Positions 35,401 to 46,904 of a stretch of 64,000 bases of DNA are shown one piece after another. The first letter of the stretch is position 1; every line of letters begins with the position of its first letter. Source of the stretch: Azophilus sp965220425. GTDB lineage: Bacteria > Pseudomonadota > Gammaproteobacteria > Pseudomonadales > Azotimanducaceae. The stretch spans positions 4,774,001 to 4,838,000 of the forward strand of contig OZ244830.1 of the NCBI GenBank assembly GCA_965220425.1. Direction: 5' to 3'. The translations under genes were made by a program, and so were the position numbers. The notes beneath the pieces were generated by a model. It was not told the origin of the DNA, did no database searches, and saw nothing but the letters and a program-made list of their open reading frames with translations.

Positions 35401-36399
35401 CGGGGCGGCGCCATGTGTACCTGCCGCGAGCGACAGCACGGCCGGCATACCCTTGCCGCACCGTTGCCACTCGGCGCTGTCGCTGACGCGCCAGACCTCT
35501 CCGGTGTCCGTGCCGACCAGCACGCCGCCCGGTACTTCCGGGTCCACCGTCAGCCCGTGGAAGTTGGCGGCACTCGGCGAATGGGCGTCGTCGCACAGCG
35601 AACGCCACGACTCGCCGCCGTTCTCGGAACGGAACAGCATGGCCTGCGCGCCATTCTCCTGCCGGTAGTTCGAGAAGGCCGTGGGCGCACTCGCAACGGT
35701 CAGTCCGAACGGCGCGCGATGATCGATGCACATCGGCCGGGAGTAGCGCGGCATGACGCCTTTCCACGCGTAGGTCCAGTTGCCGCCGCCATCGTCGGAG
35801 CGAAACACCCCGGCATTGCCCTCCAACTGCTCCGCTTCCCCGTCCAGGCGCCCGTACCCGGTGGACGCGTACAGGGTTTCCGGCTGCGCCGGGTGCGCGA
35901 ACAGCATGTGCAGGTCCGGGTTGTCGCCGGGCAGAACCACCGACCAGGTCTCGCCCGCATCCTCGGACAGGGCGATGCCTCCCACCTCGATGCCGGCCCG
36001 GATGCGCGTTCCGGAGACGACCAAAGCCCGTGCCCGCGCCTTGATCGGAGGATCCAGCGGAATGCACCATCCTTCGGCATCCGCCAACCGCGCGAGGCTT
36101 GCGATCTCCGTCCAGGTGTCGCCATGGTCTTCGCTCACAAACAGCCCCGTGGGCGCTGTACCGGCGTAGAGCAGACCGCTGCCATTGTCCCGGACCTGCC
36201 ACACCTCCGTGCCCTCGAGACCCGACGGCGCCCAAGAAAGGCCGCCGTCGTCCGACGCATACAGGCCGTCGTCCGTACCTGCGAAGCAACGCCCGCCGAT
36301 GCAGACCAGTTCGCGTACGCCGCGGCTCGCCAGTACCTGCTTCGCCGCGCCCTTGGACACCGTATAGACGCCCTTGCCGGTTCCCGCGCAGAATTCCAT
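35368..36399 (-). CDS. BNR/Asp-box repeat (beta-propeller) protein
   Basis: A 343-residue protein with several Asp-box repeats: DDGGLSW, EDHGDTW, EDAGETW, DDGGGNW and ENGGESW, each part of a beta-propeller blade as in sialidase-fold and photosystem stability factor-like (Ycf48) proteins. There is no signal peptide, so it is predicted cytoplasmic. Catalytic residues of sialidases are not evident, so no enzymatic role is assigned. The start has AGGGGGGAAGC upstream. The last ten residues (SARISHQGPR region) and stop are encoded by the end of a family-2 repeat, so the native C-terminus has been replaced. Confidence 0.75.
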   Translation of the reverse strand: MEFCAGTGKGVYTVSKGAAKQVLASRGVRELVCIGGRCFAGTDDGLYASDDGGLSWAPSGLEGTEVWQVRDNGSGLLYAGTAPTGLFVSEDHGDTWTEIASLARLADAEGWCIPLDPPIKARARALVVSGTRIRAGIEVGGIALSEDAGETWSVVLPGDNPDLHMLFAHPAQPETLYASTGYGRLDGEAEQLEGNAGVFRSDDGGGNWTYAWKGVMPRYSRPMCIDHRAPFGLTVASAPTAFSNYRQENGAQAMLFRSENGGESWRSLCDDAHSPSAANFHGLTVDPEVPGGVLVGTDTGEVWRVSDSAEWQRCGKGMPAVLSLAAGTHGAAPSARISHQGPR

Positions 36400-36486
36400 G
36401 CTGCTTCCCCCCTCGATCGATGTTCGCTCAGCTTATAGCACCGCGTCGGACCGGCGTCATGGCCAGGCGCCTGGAGAATACGATGC

Positions 36487-36972
36487 CTACACCCCGTCGA
36501 GCAGTTGGTAGGCTCCGCGGAAGAATACGAGCGGCCCGTGTTCCGCATCGAGAATCCCGAGATCCCTTACCCGGCCAACGGCGATCGTGTGGTCTCCCGC
36601 ATCGTGCTCTTCGACCAACTCGCAGTCGACGTAGGCGAGCGCCTCCGTGAGAACGGGTGATCCGGTCGTTCCCGGCCGCCAGTCGAGTTGGGCAAATTTG
36701 TCGGTGCCGGTCCGCGCGAAAACATCGCTCACCGACCGCTGACTCTCGGCAAGTATGTTGATGCAGAAACTGCCGCTGACCCTGAGCTTTGGCCAACTCC
36801 TGCTCGACTTCGCCGGACATAGCGCCACCAGCGGCGGATCGAGAGACAGCGAGGTGAACGACTGCGCCGCAAACCCGGCCGGTTCGCCGTCGAGACTACC
36901 GGTGGCGACAACCACTCCGCTCGCAAACTGGCCCAGCGTGGTGCGGAACTGCAGGGCGTCGAACTGACCCAT
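36487..36972 (-). CDS. flavin reductase family (DIM6/NTAB) protein
   Basis: A 161-residue FMN-binding domain: FRTTLGQFASGVVVATG, AAQSFTSLSLDPPLVALCPA, SRSWPKLRVSGSFCINILAE and HTIAVGRVRDLGI follow the split-barrel flavin reductase pattern. It reduces FMN with NAD(P)H, usually supplying a two-component monooxygenase. No such monooxygenase is adjacent. The ATG follows AAGGGTCC. Confidence 0.9.
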   Translation of the reverse strand: MGQFDALQFRTTLGQFASGVVVATGSLDGEPAGFAAQSFTSLSLDPPLVALCPAKSSRSWPKLRVSGSFCINILAESQRSVSDVFARTGTDKFAQLDWRPGTTGSPVLTEALAYVDCELVEEHDAGDHTIAVGRVRDLGILDAEHGPLVFFRGAYQLLDGV

Positions 36973-37119
36973 GCGGACCCTTCAGAAATTGGACGCGGCA
37001 CTATAACGTCACCACTGGAGTTCTGGTAGCAGCCCCCCGACCGACAGGCGCCGTGCCTACCGCCACCGCGCCCGATTCCCTACAATGCCCCGTTCGTCGT
37101 CTTGAGAGATTCCCTGCCC

Positions 37120-38313
<1,194 letters not shown>

Positions 38314-38503
38314 CCCGCCGGAGTTCATGGCCAGAAGCACTGCCTTCCCGTCCAGCGTGCGCGTTCGCATACCTGAGGAGAGTGGGTGGTGGCGCGGGCC
38401 GGCGGCGCAGTCAACGCTCATGCTTGCGCCCATCACCCGGGAAGGCAAAGCCGCCAGTGCGCCGGTGGCACGCGCGCCCACCCACCGGGAAGCCGGTTAA
38501 GCG

Positions 38504-39991
38504 ATGTCCACACGCGAAATGGCGGCGCTGGACCTCGGCTCCAACAGCTTCCACCTGATCGTCGCCCACGAAACCAACGGTCATCTCCAGGTCGTCGACC
38601 GCATCAAGGAAATGGTTCGCCTCGCGGAAGGCCTCGACGCCGGCAACCGTCTTGGCGAGCCGGTGGCGCAACGCGCCATGGATTGCCTGGAACGGTTCGG
38701 CCAACGCCTCAGAGACCTGCATCGGGACAACGTGCGCGTCGTCGGCACCAACACCTTGCGCAAGGCGCGCAACTCGGCTCAATTCATCGACCGGGCCCAA
38801 GAGGCGCTCGGACATTTCGTCGAAGTGGTCTCCGGCCGCGAGGAGGCCCGCCTGATCTACCACGGCGTCTCCCATACGCTGGAAGACAGCGACGACCGCC
38901 GCCTGGTGGTCGATATCGGCGGCGGCAGCACGGAACTGATTCTCGGGCGCTCCTTTCAACCCGAAATCATGGAGAGCCTGCACATCGGCTGCGTTGGGGT
39001 GAGAGACCAGTTCTTCCCGGACGGCCGCCTTTCCAAGGACTCCCTGCAGGCCGCCGTCAATCACTGCAGGCAGGAACTGCAGGCGGTGCGCAACCAGTAC
39101 CGGGCGGTAGGCTGGGATACTGCGATCGGCGCATCGGGCACCGTTCTGGCCGCCCGGGACGTGCTGACGCAACTGGAGAACAATCCGGCCACCGTCATCT
39201 CTTCCAATGGGCTCAAGGCGATCAACGAACGGATGATCCAGGCAGGCCATGTCGACAGCCTGCGGCTCCCCGGTTTGTCCGAGCAACGGCGGGCCGTGTT
39301 CCCCGGGGGTATGGCTGTACTTGCCGCCGTTGTCGACGCGCTGCGCCTGGACACGCTGCGAGCCAGCCAAGGCGCGTTGCGCGAAGGCCTGCTCTACGAC
39401 CTGCTCGGCCGGGCGCAGCACCACGATATCCGCGACAGCACGGTCCGGAACCTCACGGTGCGCTATCACATCGATACCGCCCACGCCAAGCGGGTACGAG
39501 ACACCGCACTCAGCCTGCTCGCCCAGACCGCTGTCGCCTGGAACCTCACCGAGTCGTCCAACCGGCTGCTGCTGGCCTGGGCAGCCGACCTGCACGAAAT
39601 CGGCATGGACATCGCCCACACCCATTACCACAGGCATGGCGGCTACCTGCTTGCCCACATGGACATGCCCGGATTTTCCCGGCCGGACCAGGTGCAGTTG
39701 GCGAGCCTGGTTCGCAGCCATCGGCGAAAGTTCCCGGTCGAGACCGAACCGATGCTCGCCCGGAAGCACATCCTGCGTCTCGCCGCGCTGCTGCGCGTGG
39801 CCGTGATATTGAACCGGAGCCGCAGCAAGAACCCCCTGCCCCACATCGCGGCAACCGCCCGGAACAGCCAGCTCACGCTGACGATCCCTGAGAAGTGGCT
39901 GGCGAAGCACCCGCTCACCAGCCTTAACCTGAGGGAAGAGGCCGAGTACTTTTTCGCGTCGCCGATCACATTGAAGATCGAGACGGGGTGA
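38504..39991 (+). CDS. ppx: exopolyphosphatase (Ppx/GppA family)
   Basis: A 495-residue phosphatase. LDLGSNSFHLIVA is the N-terminal nucleotide/phosphate loop, VVSGREEARLIYHGV carries the catalytic Glu (about residue 115), and VVDIGGGSTELILG is the second phosphate loop (about residue 140). The C-terminal half has HD-type helices (LLAWAADLHEIGMDIAHTHY), as in Ppx rather than short GppA. It removes phosphates from polyphosphate or converts pppGpp to ppGpp. The polyphosphate kinase gene lies 6 kb downstream in opposite orientation, with a SNF2 ATPase between. Confidence 0.92.
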   Translation: MSTREMAALDLGSNSFHLIVAHETNGHLQVVDRIKEMVRLAEGLDAGNRLGEPVAQRAMDCLERFGQRLRDLHRDNVRVVGTNTLRKARNSAQFIDRAQEALGHFVEVVSGREEARLIYHGVSHTLEDSDDRRLVVDIGGGSTELILGRSFQPEIMESLHIGCVGVRDQFFPDGRLSKDSLQAAVNHCRQELQAVRNQYRAVGWDTAIGASGTVLAARDVLTQLENNPATVISSNGLKAINERMIQAGHVDSLRLPGLSEQRRAVFPGGMAVLAAVVDALRLDTLRASQGALREGLLYDLLGRAQHHDIRDSTVRNLTVRYHIDTAHAKRVRDTALSLLAQTAVAWNLTESSNRLLLAWAADLHEIGMDIAHTHYHRHGGYLLAHMDMPGFSRPDQVQLASLVRSHRRKFPVETEPMLARKHILRLAALLRVAVILNRSRSKNPLPHIAATARNSQLTLTIPEKWLAKHPLTSLNLREEAEYFFASPITLKIETG

Positions 39992-40249
39992 GCAGGCCGT
40001 GCGCATCGCCTGCAAGGCCGGGATGTTCCGAACGGCCGGTTGCGGCGGGCTTGGGCATGGCGCCGGGCGATCCCCCGTACACGGCCACCAACTACGCGGC
40101 GATCGGCTTCGGGCGGGCCGCACCGGCGACAACGCCGGCATCGCCAGGGAAACCGGCCCCGGGGGTTTCGCCATGCAGCGCGCGGGTCCGCTTCCCGTAG
40201 TTCGCAAACCGCTATTGCCGGCCAGGCGGTTTCACCTCAAGATACCGGC

Positions 40250-43200
40250 TTGAAACCTGCAGCCACAGACGTCTACGCCACCCTTTCTTCCGCCGCGCGC
40301 CTGGTTGCGCAAGCGCTCGGCGCGGTGGCGCCGCACCGGATCGGTGTGACGCGCATTCAGAAACTGCTCTCGCAGACGGGGACCACGCTGTCCGGGGTTC
40401 GCCTCGACGGGCCACGCATCCGTAAAGGCATTGGCGGCCTCGTTGATGCCGGGATAGCCGCCCGGGACGACAAGGGCGTGCAGGCCACACCGGGCTGGGT
40501 GTTGCCGCTTACCCGCGCCGCCCACCGGGAAAGCCGTCTGGCCCGATTGCAACGGGCGTTCATTGCCGGCCGGCGGCAGCCCTGGCTGGACCGTATCGAC
40601 GAGCAGATGCTGATTCGCGGCTATGTTGTGGCCGGCGACTTCAGCGCTTTGGAGGCGTTGCTCGACGGCACGGTGCCGGCCCCGAATCGATGGGAGTTCC
40701 TGGCCAATCCGCCGGCCGCCGACCTGCTGGAGACGCTGCCCCCGCGCTATCGGGAGCCGGCGCTGGCAAGCTGCCTGGAGCATGTCGTCGAGGATGCGGC
40801 GGCGCCCGAGCCGGCAATCGATGCCTGCCGTACGCTGAGTACGGATTATTCGGCGCACATCGCCGATGTGGCTTTCGTGCGTGTGCTCGAGGGCCGCTTC
40901 GATGCCGCCGAGGCGGTGTTCGAGGAGTTGCCGCCCGGTTCCCGGGAAGGTCCGGCCGCGGTCGCGGGGCTGGCGGCCACGCGCGCCCTGTCGGCATTGC
41001 TGCGTGGCGACGATGCCGGTGCTCTGTCGCACATCGAGCAGGCGATCGCCGCGGAAAAAGCCGGAACGCGCAAGCGCATCGTGTTCCCGGATTTCCGCGC
41101 CTTCGCGTTGTCGCTGCTGGCGCTGGTACGGCACGGGACGCCGGACTCCATCGATCTGCTCAACCGGCTCATGAGCGCGGCGGAAAGGCTGGCGATCGAT
41201 CGGCACACCGAAATTTTCCTGGTGATGACCGCGTTTGACGCGCGACAGGGGCACGAGGGATACACGCGCGTCACGAAGCGCCCTTGCCTGAACCTGCTGC
41301 TCGACGAATTGGCCCTTGGCTGGCGAGGCGAACCGGCGCGGCGTGCGGCAGCGCCATGGCCGATGTTGCGCAGCTATCGCGATCGCGCGGCAGCGGCCGG
41401 TCTGAATTGGGTAGTGGCGGAGTGCGAAGAGGTTCTCAAGCGCTCGCCCCATGCCGGCGCCGCAGACGGCTCGTCAGGCGCCGCCGGCCACACTCGCCTT
41501 GGCACCACCTCTCTGGCAGATCTGGTCGCGCCGGTCCCCGCGTGGGAACGCCCGTTGCGAACGCTGGAACAGTTCGCCTATGAAGCGGCTAAAAAGTCCG
41601 CGGGGGGAACGGCCAAGGCGGCTGTCAAGCGCCGCCTGGTCTGGGAATTCGACGAGGATTACGACCAAGTCGGCCTGCTCCCGAAGGAACAGCGTCAGAA
41701 CAAAAGCGGTACGTGGAGCAAGGGCAGGAAGGTGTCGCTGGCACGCCTTGCCCAGGACGCGCCCAGGATGGATTTCCTGCGCGACGAGGACCGCGCCGCC
41801 GCGGCGGCCGTCACGGTCCGCCGCGACTGGTACGGCCGCGAGCATCTCAGCGCGGGACCGGCGGCGCTGTTCGCGCTCGCCGGTCATCCCCATGTCTACG
41901 ACGCCGAGGGCAGGACGTTGGAAATCGTGCGCCGCGAACCCGAGTTGACCATTGACGAAAACGCCGGCCAACTGACGGTCACCGTCGAGCCCCGCGCCGG
42001 AGAAGGGCTGGAAGACCTGGAGTACCTGTGGACGATGGTGACCGAGCGCCGTTGTGAGATTACCCGCTTCAGCAGCGCACACCGCCGCCTGCTCGCCGTC
42101 GTTCCGCAACAAGGCCTGAAGATGCCCGCGGAAGCCAAGCCGCGCCTTTTGGAAGCCGCTTCATCGCTGGCCTCCGAGTTGCGCGTGCACGGTGGCGTCG
42201 ACGAAGCCGCGGCCACGGCTCGCCAGGTCGACGCGGACCCGGATCCCTGGGTGCGCCTGGAACCGCTTGCAGCGGGCCTGAACGCCGCACTGGTGGTGGA
42301 ACCGATCGCCGGGTCGAACATCTGCTTCGAGCCGGGTACCGGCGGCGCCACGGTATTTGCCAACCGCGACGGCGATAGCTTACAGGCACGGCGCGACGTC
42401 GATGCCGAGCGCGGCGCGCTGGCGCAACTGCTCGAGCATTGCCCGCTGCTTGCCGGCCGGCCCACGGAACAGCAGCCGCTGTCTTTGCCGGAACCCGCGG
42501 GCAGCCTGGAGTTGCTGGAGCAACTGAAGCATGCCGGGGCGCGCTGCAAGTGGCCGCGCGGCGAACCGTTGCGCATCGTTGCGCAAGCATCCGCCGCATC
42601 TCTGGCGCTGACCGTCAAGTCGGCCGCGGAGTGGATGCAGGCATCCGGCAAGCTCGCCGTCGACGAGCGGCGCGTACTCGACCTCAAGCGCCTGTTCGCG
42701 CTGCTCGCAGCCAATCCCGGATCGCGTTTCCTGGAGCTCGAACCGGGCGAGTTCCTGGCCCTCACGGCGTCTTTCCGGCGTCAACTCGACGATTTCGCGA
42801 GCCTCGCGGCGCCGGCCGCGCGCGGCGCCGTGCGCCTGCACCCGCTGGCGGCGCTGGCGCTCGACGATCTGCTCGATGGCGCCGAGCTGGACGCCGACTC
42901 CGGCTGGCGCGACCTGCGCGGCCGTCTGCATGCCGCGGAGTCCTTCGAGCCCGAGCTCCCGAGCACGCTGCAGGCGGAGTTGCGCCCCTATCAACTGGCC
43001 GGCTTTCGCTGGCTGGCGCGGCTGGCCCGCTGGCGGGCCGGCGCCTGCCTCGCCGACGACATGGGGCTCGGCAAAACCGTGCAGACCCTGGCCCTGCTGG
43101 TGGACCTGGCGCCCGAGGGTCCGGCCCTGGTGGTGGCGCCGACCTCCGTGATTGCCAACTGGGTCGACGAAGCGCGGCGCTTCGCACCGACCTTGAATGT

Positions 43201-44446
43201 CAAGCTGTATACGGGGGCCGGGCCGGCACGGGCCGAACTGCTCGACGATCCGGCGCCCTTCGACCTGTACGTTACGACCTACGGTGTATTGCAGAACGAT
43301 GTCGAGCAATTGGCCGCCGTCGTCTGGCGCGGTGCGGTACTCGATGAAGCCCAGGCCATCAAGAACCCCGTGACCCGGCGCGCCGGCGCCGCCAGGCAAC
43401 TGAACGCCGGTTTCCGCCTCGTTACGACCGGTACGCCCATACAGAACAACCTGATGGACCTGCACTCGCTGTTCAGCTTCATCAATCCCGGTCTGCTCGG
43501 CACCCGGGAACAGTTTCGCCGTAATTTCGGGTTTCCCGTCGAGCGCGACGGCGACGAAGAGGCCCGCGCCCGGCTGCGGCGGCTGATCGCGCCTTTCGTG
43601 CTGCGCCGCCTCAAGACGGAGGTGCTCGACGATCTGCCGGAACGTACCGAGGTCACGCTGCATATCGAGTTGGGGGCGAAAGAGGCCGCGCTCTACGAGC
43701 TGTTGCGGCAACGCGCCGTCGAGGAACTCGAGGCCGCCCAACGGGAAGGCCCGGACATCGGCGCCGGCGCGCGCAAGGTCCAGGTGCTCGCCCATCTGAC
43801 CCGGCTGCGGCTGGCCTGCTGCAATCCCAGGCTGGTGCTCGATGCGGGCGCCGCCACGCCGCCGAGTGCGAAACTCCGTACCTTCGAGTCAACCCTGGGC
43901 GAACTGCTCGACGGGCGCCACAAGGTGCTGGTGTTCTCGCAGTTCGTCAGGCACCTGAAGCTTGTGGAGGAATGCCTGCGCGGCAAAGGCATCGCCTACC
44001 AGTACCTGGACGGCGCCACGCCGGCCAGGGCGCGGGCCGAGCGCGTCGCCGCCTTCCAGGCCGGTCACGGCGAGGTGTTCCTCATCTCGCTCAAGGCCGG
44101 CGGTATCGGCCTGAACCTGACTGCGGCCGACTACGTGATTCACCTGGATCCCTGGTGGAACCCGGCCGTGGAGGATCAGGCGTCCGATCGCGCCCACCGC
44201 ATCGGACAGACCCGTCCGGTCACGATCTACCGGCTCGTCGCCGAGGGTACGATCGAGGAACAGATCGTCGATCTGCACCGCCACAAACGGGACCTGGCCG
44301 AGCAGTTGCTGGAAGGCGCGGACTCGGCGGCGCGGCTGAATGCGGACGAGCTGCTCGAGTTGTTGCGCCAGCCGCTGCGCGCGCCGGCGGCCACTGCCGG
44401 CAGGGCGATGCGATCGAAGGATCGGCGGAACGAGCGTAGACCCTGA
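40250..44446 (+). CDS. very large SNF2-family DEAD/DEAH ATPase
   Basis: About 1398 residues from a TTG start (LKPAATDVYATLSS). The frame opens further upstream, to 40040, but that part is low in family-like sequence, so the start is uncertain. The C-terminal 500 residues are a SNF2 translocase: Walker A DDMGLGKTVQT (about residue 936), DEAQ box VLDEAQAIKN (about 1032), TGTPIQNNLMDLHSLFSF, VLVFSQF, GIGLNLTAADYVIHLDPWWN and QASDRAHRIGQTRPV. The ~930-residue N-terminal part has an alpha-solenoid region (SRLARLQRAFIAGRRQPW, FDAAEAVFEELPPGSREG) and is unlike the SWIM-type bacterial SNF2 proteins. It probably remodels protein-DNA complexes; a role in DNA repair or defence is possible but not shown. 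Bordered downstream by a family-2 repeat. Confidence 0.88.
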   Translation: MKPAATDVYATLSSAARLVAQALGAVAPHRIGVTRIQKLLSQTGTTLSGVRLDGPRIRKGIGGLVDAGIAARDDKGVQATPGWVLPLTRAAHRESRLARLQRAFIAGRRQPWLDRIDEQMLIRGYVVAGDFSALEALLDGTVPAPNRWEFLANPPAADLLETLPPRYREPALASCLEHVVEDAAAPEPAIDACRTLSTDYSAHIADVAFVRVLEGRFDAAEAVFEELPPGSREGPAAVAGLAATRALSALLRGDDAGALSHIEQAIAAEKAGTRKRIVFPDFRAFALSLLALVRHGTPDSIDLLNRLMSAAERLAIDRHTEIFLVMTAFDARQGHEGYTRVTKRPCLNLLLDELALGWRGEPARRAAAPWPMLRSYRDRAAAAGLNWVVAECEEVLKRSPHAGAADGSSGAAGHTRLGTTSLADLVAPVPAWERPLRTLEQFAYEAAKKSAGGTAKAAVKRRLVWEFDEDYDQVGLLPKEQRQNKSGTWSKGRKVSLARLAQDAPRMDFLRDEDRAAAAAVTVRRDWYGREHLSAGPAALFALAGHPHVYDAEGRTLEIVRREPELTIDENAGQLTVTVEPRAGEGLEDLEYLWTMVTERRCEITRFSSAHRRLLAVVPQQGLKMPAEAKPRLLEAASSLASELRVHGGVDEAAATARQVDADPDPWVRLEPLAAGLNAALVVEPIAGSNICFEPGTGGATVFANRDGDSLQARRDVDAERGALAQLLEHCPLLAGRPTEQQPLSLPEPAGSLELLEQLKHAGARCKWPRGEPLRIVAQASAASLALTVKSAAEWMQASGKLAVDERRVLDLKRLFALLAANPGSRFLELEPGEFLALTASFRRQLDDFASLAAPAARGAVRLHPLAALALDDLLDGAELDADSGWRDLRGRLHAAESFEPELPSTLQAELRPYQLAGFRWLARLARWRAGACLADDMGLGKTVQTLALLVDLAPEGPALVVAPTSVIANWVDEARRFAPTLNVKLYTGAGPARAELLDDPAPFDLYVTTYGVLQNDVEQLAAVVWRGAVLDEAQAIKNPVTRRAGAARQLNAGFRLVTTGTPIQNNLMDLHSLFSFINPGLLGTREQFRRNFGFPVERDGDEEARARLRRLIAPFVLRRLKTEVLDDLPERTEVTLHIELGAKEAALYELLRQRAVEELEAAQREGPDIGAGARKVQVLAHLTRLRLACCNPRLVLDAGAATPPSAKLRTFESTLGELLDGRHKVLVFSQFVRHLKLVEECLRGKGIAYQYLDGATPARARAERVAAFQAGHGEVFLISLKAGGIGLNLTAADYVIHLDPWWNPAVEDQASDRAHRIGQTRPVTIYRLVAEGTIEEQIVDLHRHKRDLAEQLLEGADSAARLNADELLELLRQPLRAPAATAGRAMRSKDRRNERRP

Positions 44447-44531
44447 CGAGGCGATGCCTCAGCCCGGCGAGGCAGCGGCCGGCAGGCGCCAACTTGACTC
44501 GTTTGACATCCTTTGTCCGCAAAAATGAGGG

Positions 44532-44781
44532 CTAGTCCGCATGTTTCACCAAGGGCCGCGATGATCGCGCAGGATTTTGCCCGTGTGCGTGTACTCGCGA
44601 CCGGAATCATAGCCGTAGCTATGGTGGAGGGAGCACGTGCGCGCACACGGGCAAAAGACCAGCGAGGGCGCGGCCAGCGCGGTATGTAACGCTACAGAAA
44701 GCCGAAAAACGCAATAAAGGTGAGCGAAATCAAAAGACATTCGTCAACTCGACAAGCGGCTTGGTGAAATATGCGGGCTAG
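44532..44781. repeat. family-2 MITE-like element, copy B (no cassette)
   Basis: A 250-bp element flanked by a perfect CTAG duplication. Its left end reads CTAGTCCGCATGTTTCACC and its right end GGTGAAATATGCGGGCTAG. The interior has inverted arms around GCGCGATCATCGCGGCC-like and GCTTTTGCCCGTGTGC sequences. The right-hand CTAG supplies the TAG stop codon of ppk1. Confidence 0.9.
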
Positions 44782-46847
44782 TCTGCCAACTGTGCGAGCA
44801 GCGATTCCTGCGCGCTCCGCTGCCTGCCGGGCTGATTCGAAACGGCGGCGTAGGTTCCGTCGCTTTGCAGCGACCAAGCCTGGGCATTGTCCTCCAGGTA
44901 GGTGTCGAAGGTTTCCTTGACGATCCGCTTTTTGATGCTCTTGTCTTCGACGGGCAGACAGGTCTCTACCCGGTTGAAGAAGTTGCGCCCCATCCAGTCG
45001 GCGCTGGAAATGAAGAGCTTCGGGTCCCCGCCGTTCTCGAAATAGAACACCCGAGTGTGTTCCAGGAACCGGCCGACGATCGACCGCACCTGGATATTGT
45101 CGGAGATGCCCTTGACCCCTGGGCGCAGTCCGCAAATGCCGCGCACGATCAGGTCGACCTTGACCCCCGTCTGGCTCGCCCGGTACAGGGCCTGGATCAT
45201 CTGCGGCTCGATTAGCGAGTTCATCTTGGCCATGATGCGTCCGGTCTTGTTCTTGCCCACGTTCCTGATCTCGCCCTCGATGAGGTCGAGCATGGACTTG
45301 TGCAGGGTGAAAGGCGACTGCAGCAGCTTCTTCAGGCGCCCGGCTCGCCCCATTGCGGTAAGTTGCTGAAAAACCTTCTGGACATCCTCGCCGATATCGG
45401 GATCGCAGGTGAACAGCCCGTAGTCGGTGTACAGCCGCGCGGTGCGGGTGTGATAGTTACCGGTGCCGAGGTGCGCATAACGTTTGAGCGCCCGGCCTTC
45501 CCGGCGGATCACCAGGCACATCTTGGCGTGCGCCTTGTGCCCTACCACCCCGTACACCACCTGGGCGCCCGCCTGTTGCAGGTGGTTGGCCAATTCGATG
45601 TTGGCCGCCTCGTCGAACCGGGCCCGGAGTTCGATGACCACCAGGACTTCCTTGCCGTTGTTCGCCGCATCCGTGAGCGCCTCCACCACCACCGACTCGG
45701 TGCCGGTGCGGTACAGGGTCTGGCGAATGGACAGCACGCCCGGATCCCGGGCTGCCTGGCGCAGGAACTCGACGAAGGGGGCGAAGGATTCGAAGGGGTG
45801 GTGCAACAGAATGTCGTTTCTCGAGATCGCCTCGAACATGTCGTTCGCCGCGCGCACCAGCTTCGGCACGCTCGGCGTAAATCCCGGGTACTTCAGGTCG
45901 GGCCGGTCCGCCAGGTCCGGCACGGTTGCCAGGCGCATCAGGTTGACCGGCCCGTTGCAGCGATAGACGTCATCCCGTGAAAGATGGAACTGGGCGATCA
46001 GGAAGGCTTCCAGATCGTCCGGGCAGTCCTTGGCGACCTCGAGGCGCACGGCATCGCCGTAGCGACGCGATGACAGCTCCCCCTCCACCGCCCGCAACAG
46101 GTCGTCCACTTCCTCCTCATCGACGAAGAGGTCGCTGTTGCGGGTGACGCGGAACTGGTAGACACCAGTCGCCTTCATGCCCAGGAACAGATCGCCCGCG
46201 TGGGCATCGATGACGGACGACAGCAGGACGAATTCGTTGGGGCTTGCCGCACAGGATTCCGGCAGCCGGATTACCCTGGGCAGGGAGCGGGGCGCCTGCA
46301 ATATCGCTTTGCCGCTGTTGCGGCCGAAGGCATCCTTGCCCTGCAGCGTGACGATGAAGGTCAGGCTCTTGTTGATCAATTGGGGGAAGGGGTGCGCCGG
46401 GTCCAGACCGATGGGGCTCATCACCGGCGCCAGTTCATGGTTGAAGAAGCGCTTGATCCACTGGCGCTGGTTGTCGTCCCAGTCTTCCATGGCGATGAAG
46501 CGGATGCCGTGGGCATCGAGTGCCGGCAACAGGACCTCGTTCAGTACCACGTACTGTTCATCGATGAGTCCCCGCACCGTCTGCGAGATGCGGCGCAACT
46601 GCTCGGACGGCGACATGTTGTCGGGCCCCCGGTGTTGTGCGTGGTAGGCTTCCTGCTGCTTCAGCCCGGCAACGCGAATCTCGAAGAACTCATCGAGTAC
46701 GGAGCTTGAAATGCACAGGAACCGCAACCGTTCCAGCAGCGGTACCGCCCCGTCCTTGGCCTGGGCGAGTACGCGGCGATGGAACTCCAGCATCGACAGT
46801 TCCCGATTGATGTAAAGTTCCGGATTGTTGAGCGCATCGTTATCCAT
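44778..46847 (-). CDS. ppk1: polyphosphate kinase 1
   Basis: A 689-residue Ppk1, which makes polyphosphate from ATP. The N-terminus LYINRELSMLEFHRRVLAQA is canonical. Catalytic histidines are in YAHLGTGNYHTRTARLYTDYG (phosphorylated His, about residue 433) and the second in the RVFYFENGGDPKLFISSADW region; DWMGRNFFNRVE follows. SIRQTLYRTGTESVVVEAL and VVIELRARFDEAANIEL are standard. The stop TAG is the CTAG flank of family-2 copy B, immediately after ...SLLAQLAD. It is divergent from cmoA across 57 bases. Confidence 0.95.
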   Translation of the reverse strand: MDNDALNNPELYINRELSMLEFHRRVLAQAKDGAVPLLERLRFLCISSSVLDEFFEIRVAGLKQQEAYHAQHRGPDNMSPSEQLRRISQTVRGLIDEQYVVLNEVLLPALDAHGIRFIAMEDWDDNQRQWIKRFFNHELAPVMSPIGLDPAHPFPQLINKSLTFIVTLQGKDAFGRNSGKAILQAPRSLPRVIRLPESCAASPNEFVLLSSVIDAHAGDLFLGMKATGVYQFRVTRNSDLFVDEEEVDDLLRAVEGELSSRRYGDAVRLEVAKDCPDDLEAFLIAQFHLSRDDVYRCNGPVNLMRLATVPDLADRPDLKYPGFTPSVPKLVRAANDMFEAISRNDILLHHPFESFAPFVEFLRQAARDPGVLSIRQTLYRTGTESVVVEALTDAANNGKEVLVVIELRARFDEAANIELANHLQQAGAQVVYGVVGHKAHAKMCLVIRREGRALKRYAHLGTGNYHTRTARLYTDYGLFTCDPDIGEDVQKVFQQLTAMGRAGRLKKLLQSPFTLHKSMLDLIEGEIRNVGKNKTGRIMAKMNSLIEPQMIQALYRASQTGVKVDLIVRGICGLRPGVKGISDNIQVRSIVGRFLEHTRVFYFENGGDPKLFISSADWMGRNFFNRVETCLPVEDKSIKKRIVKETFDTYLEDNAQAWSLQSDGTYAAVSNQPGRQRSAQESLLAQLAD

Positions 46848-46904
46848 GGCGCTGGAACGGTTGACCAAGGGGACCGGCGAGTTTAGCACGCGGTCCGGAA
46901 CGGC

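Noticed and set aside
40040..40249. Use of the first ATG (40040) as the start of the SNF2 protein
   Set aside because: The 70 residues it adds are Arg/Pro/Ser-rich without SNF2-family character and lie over the ppx-SNF2 gap; the TTG at 40250 fits better, though uncertain.
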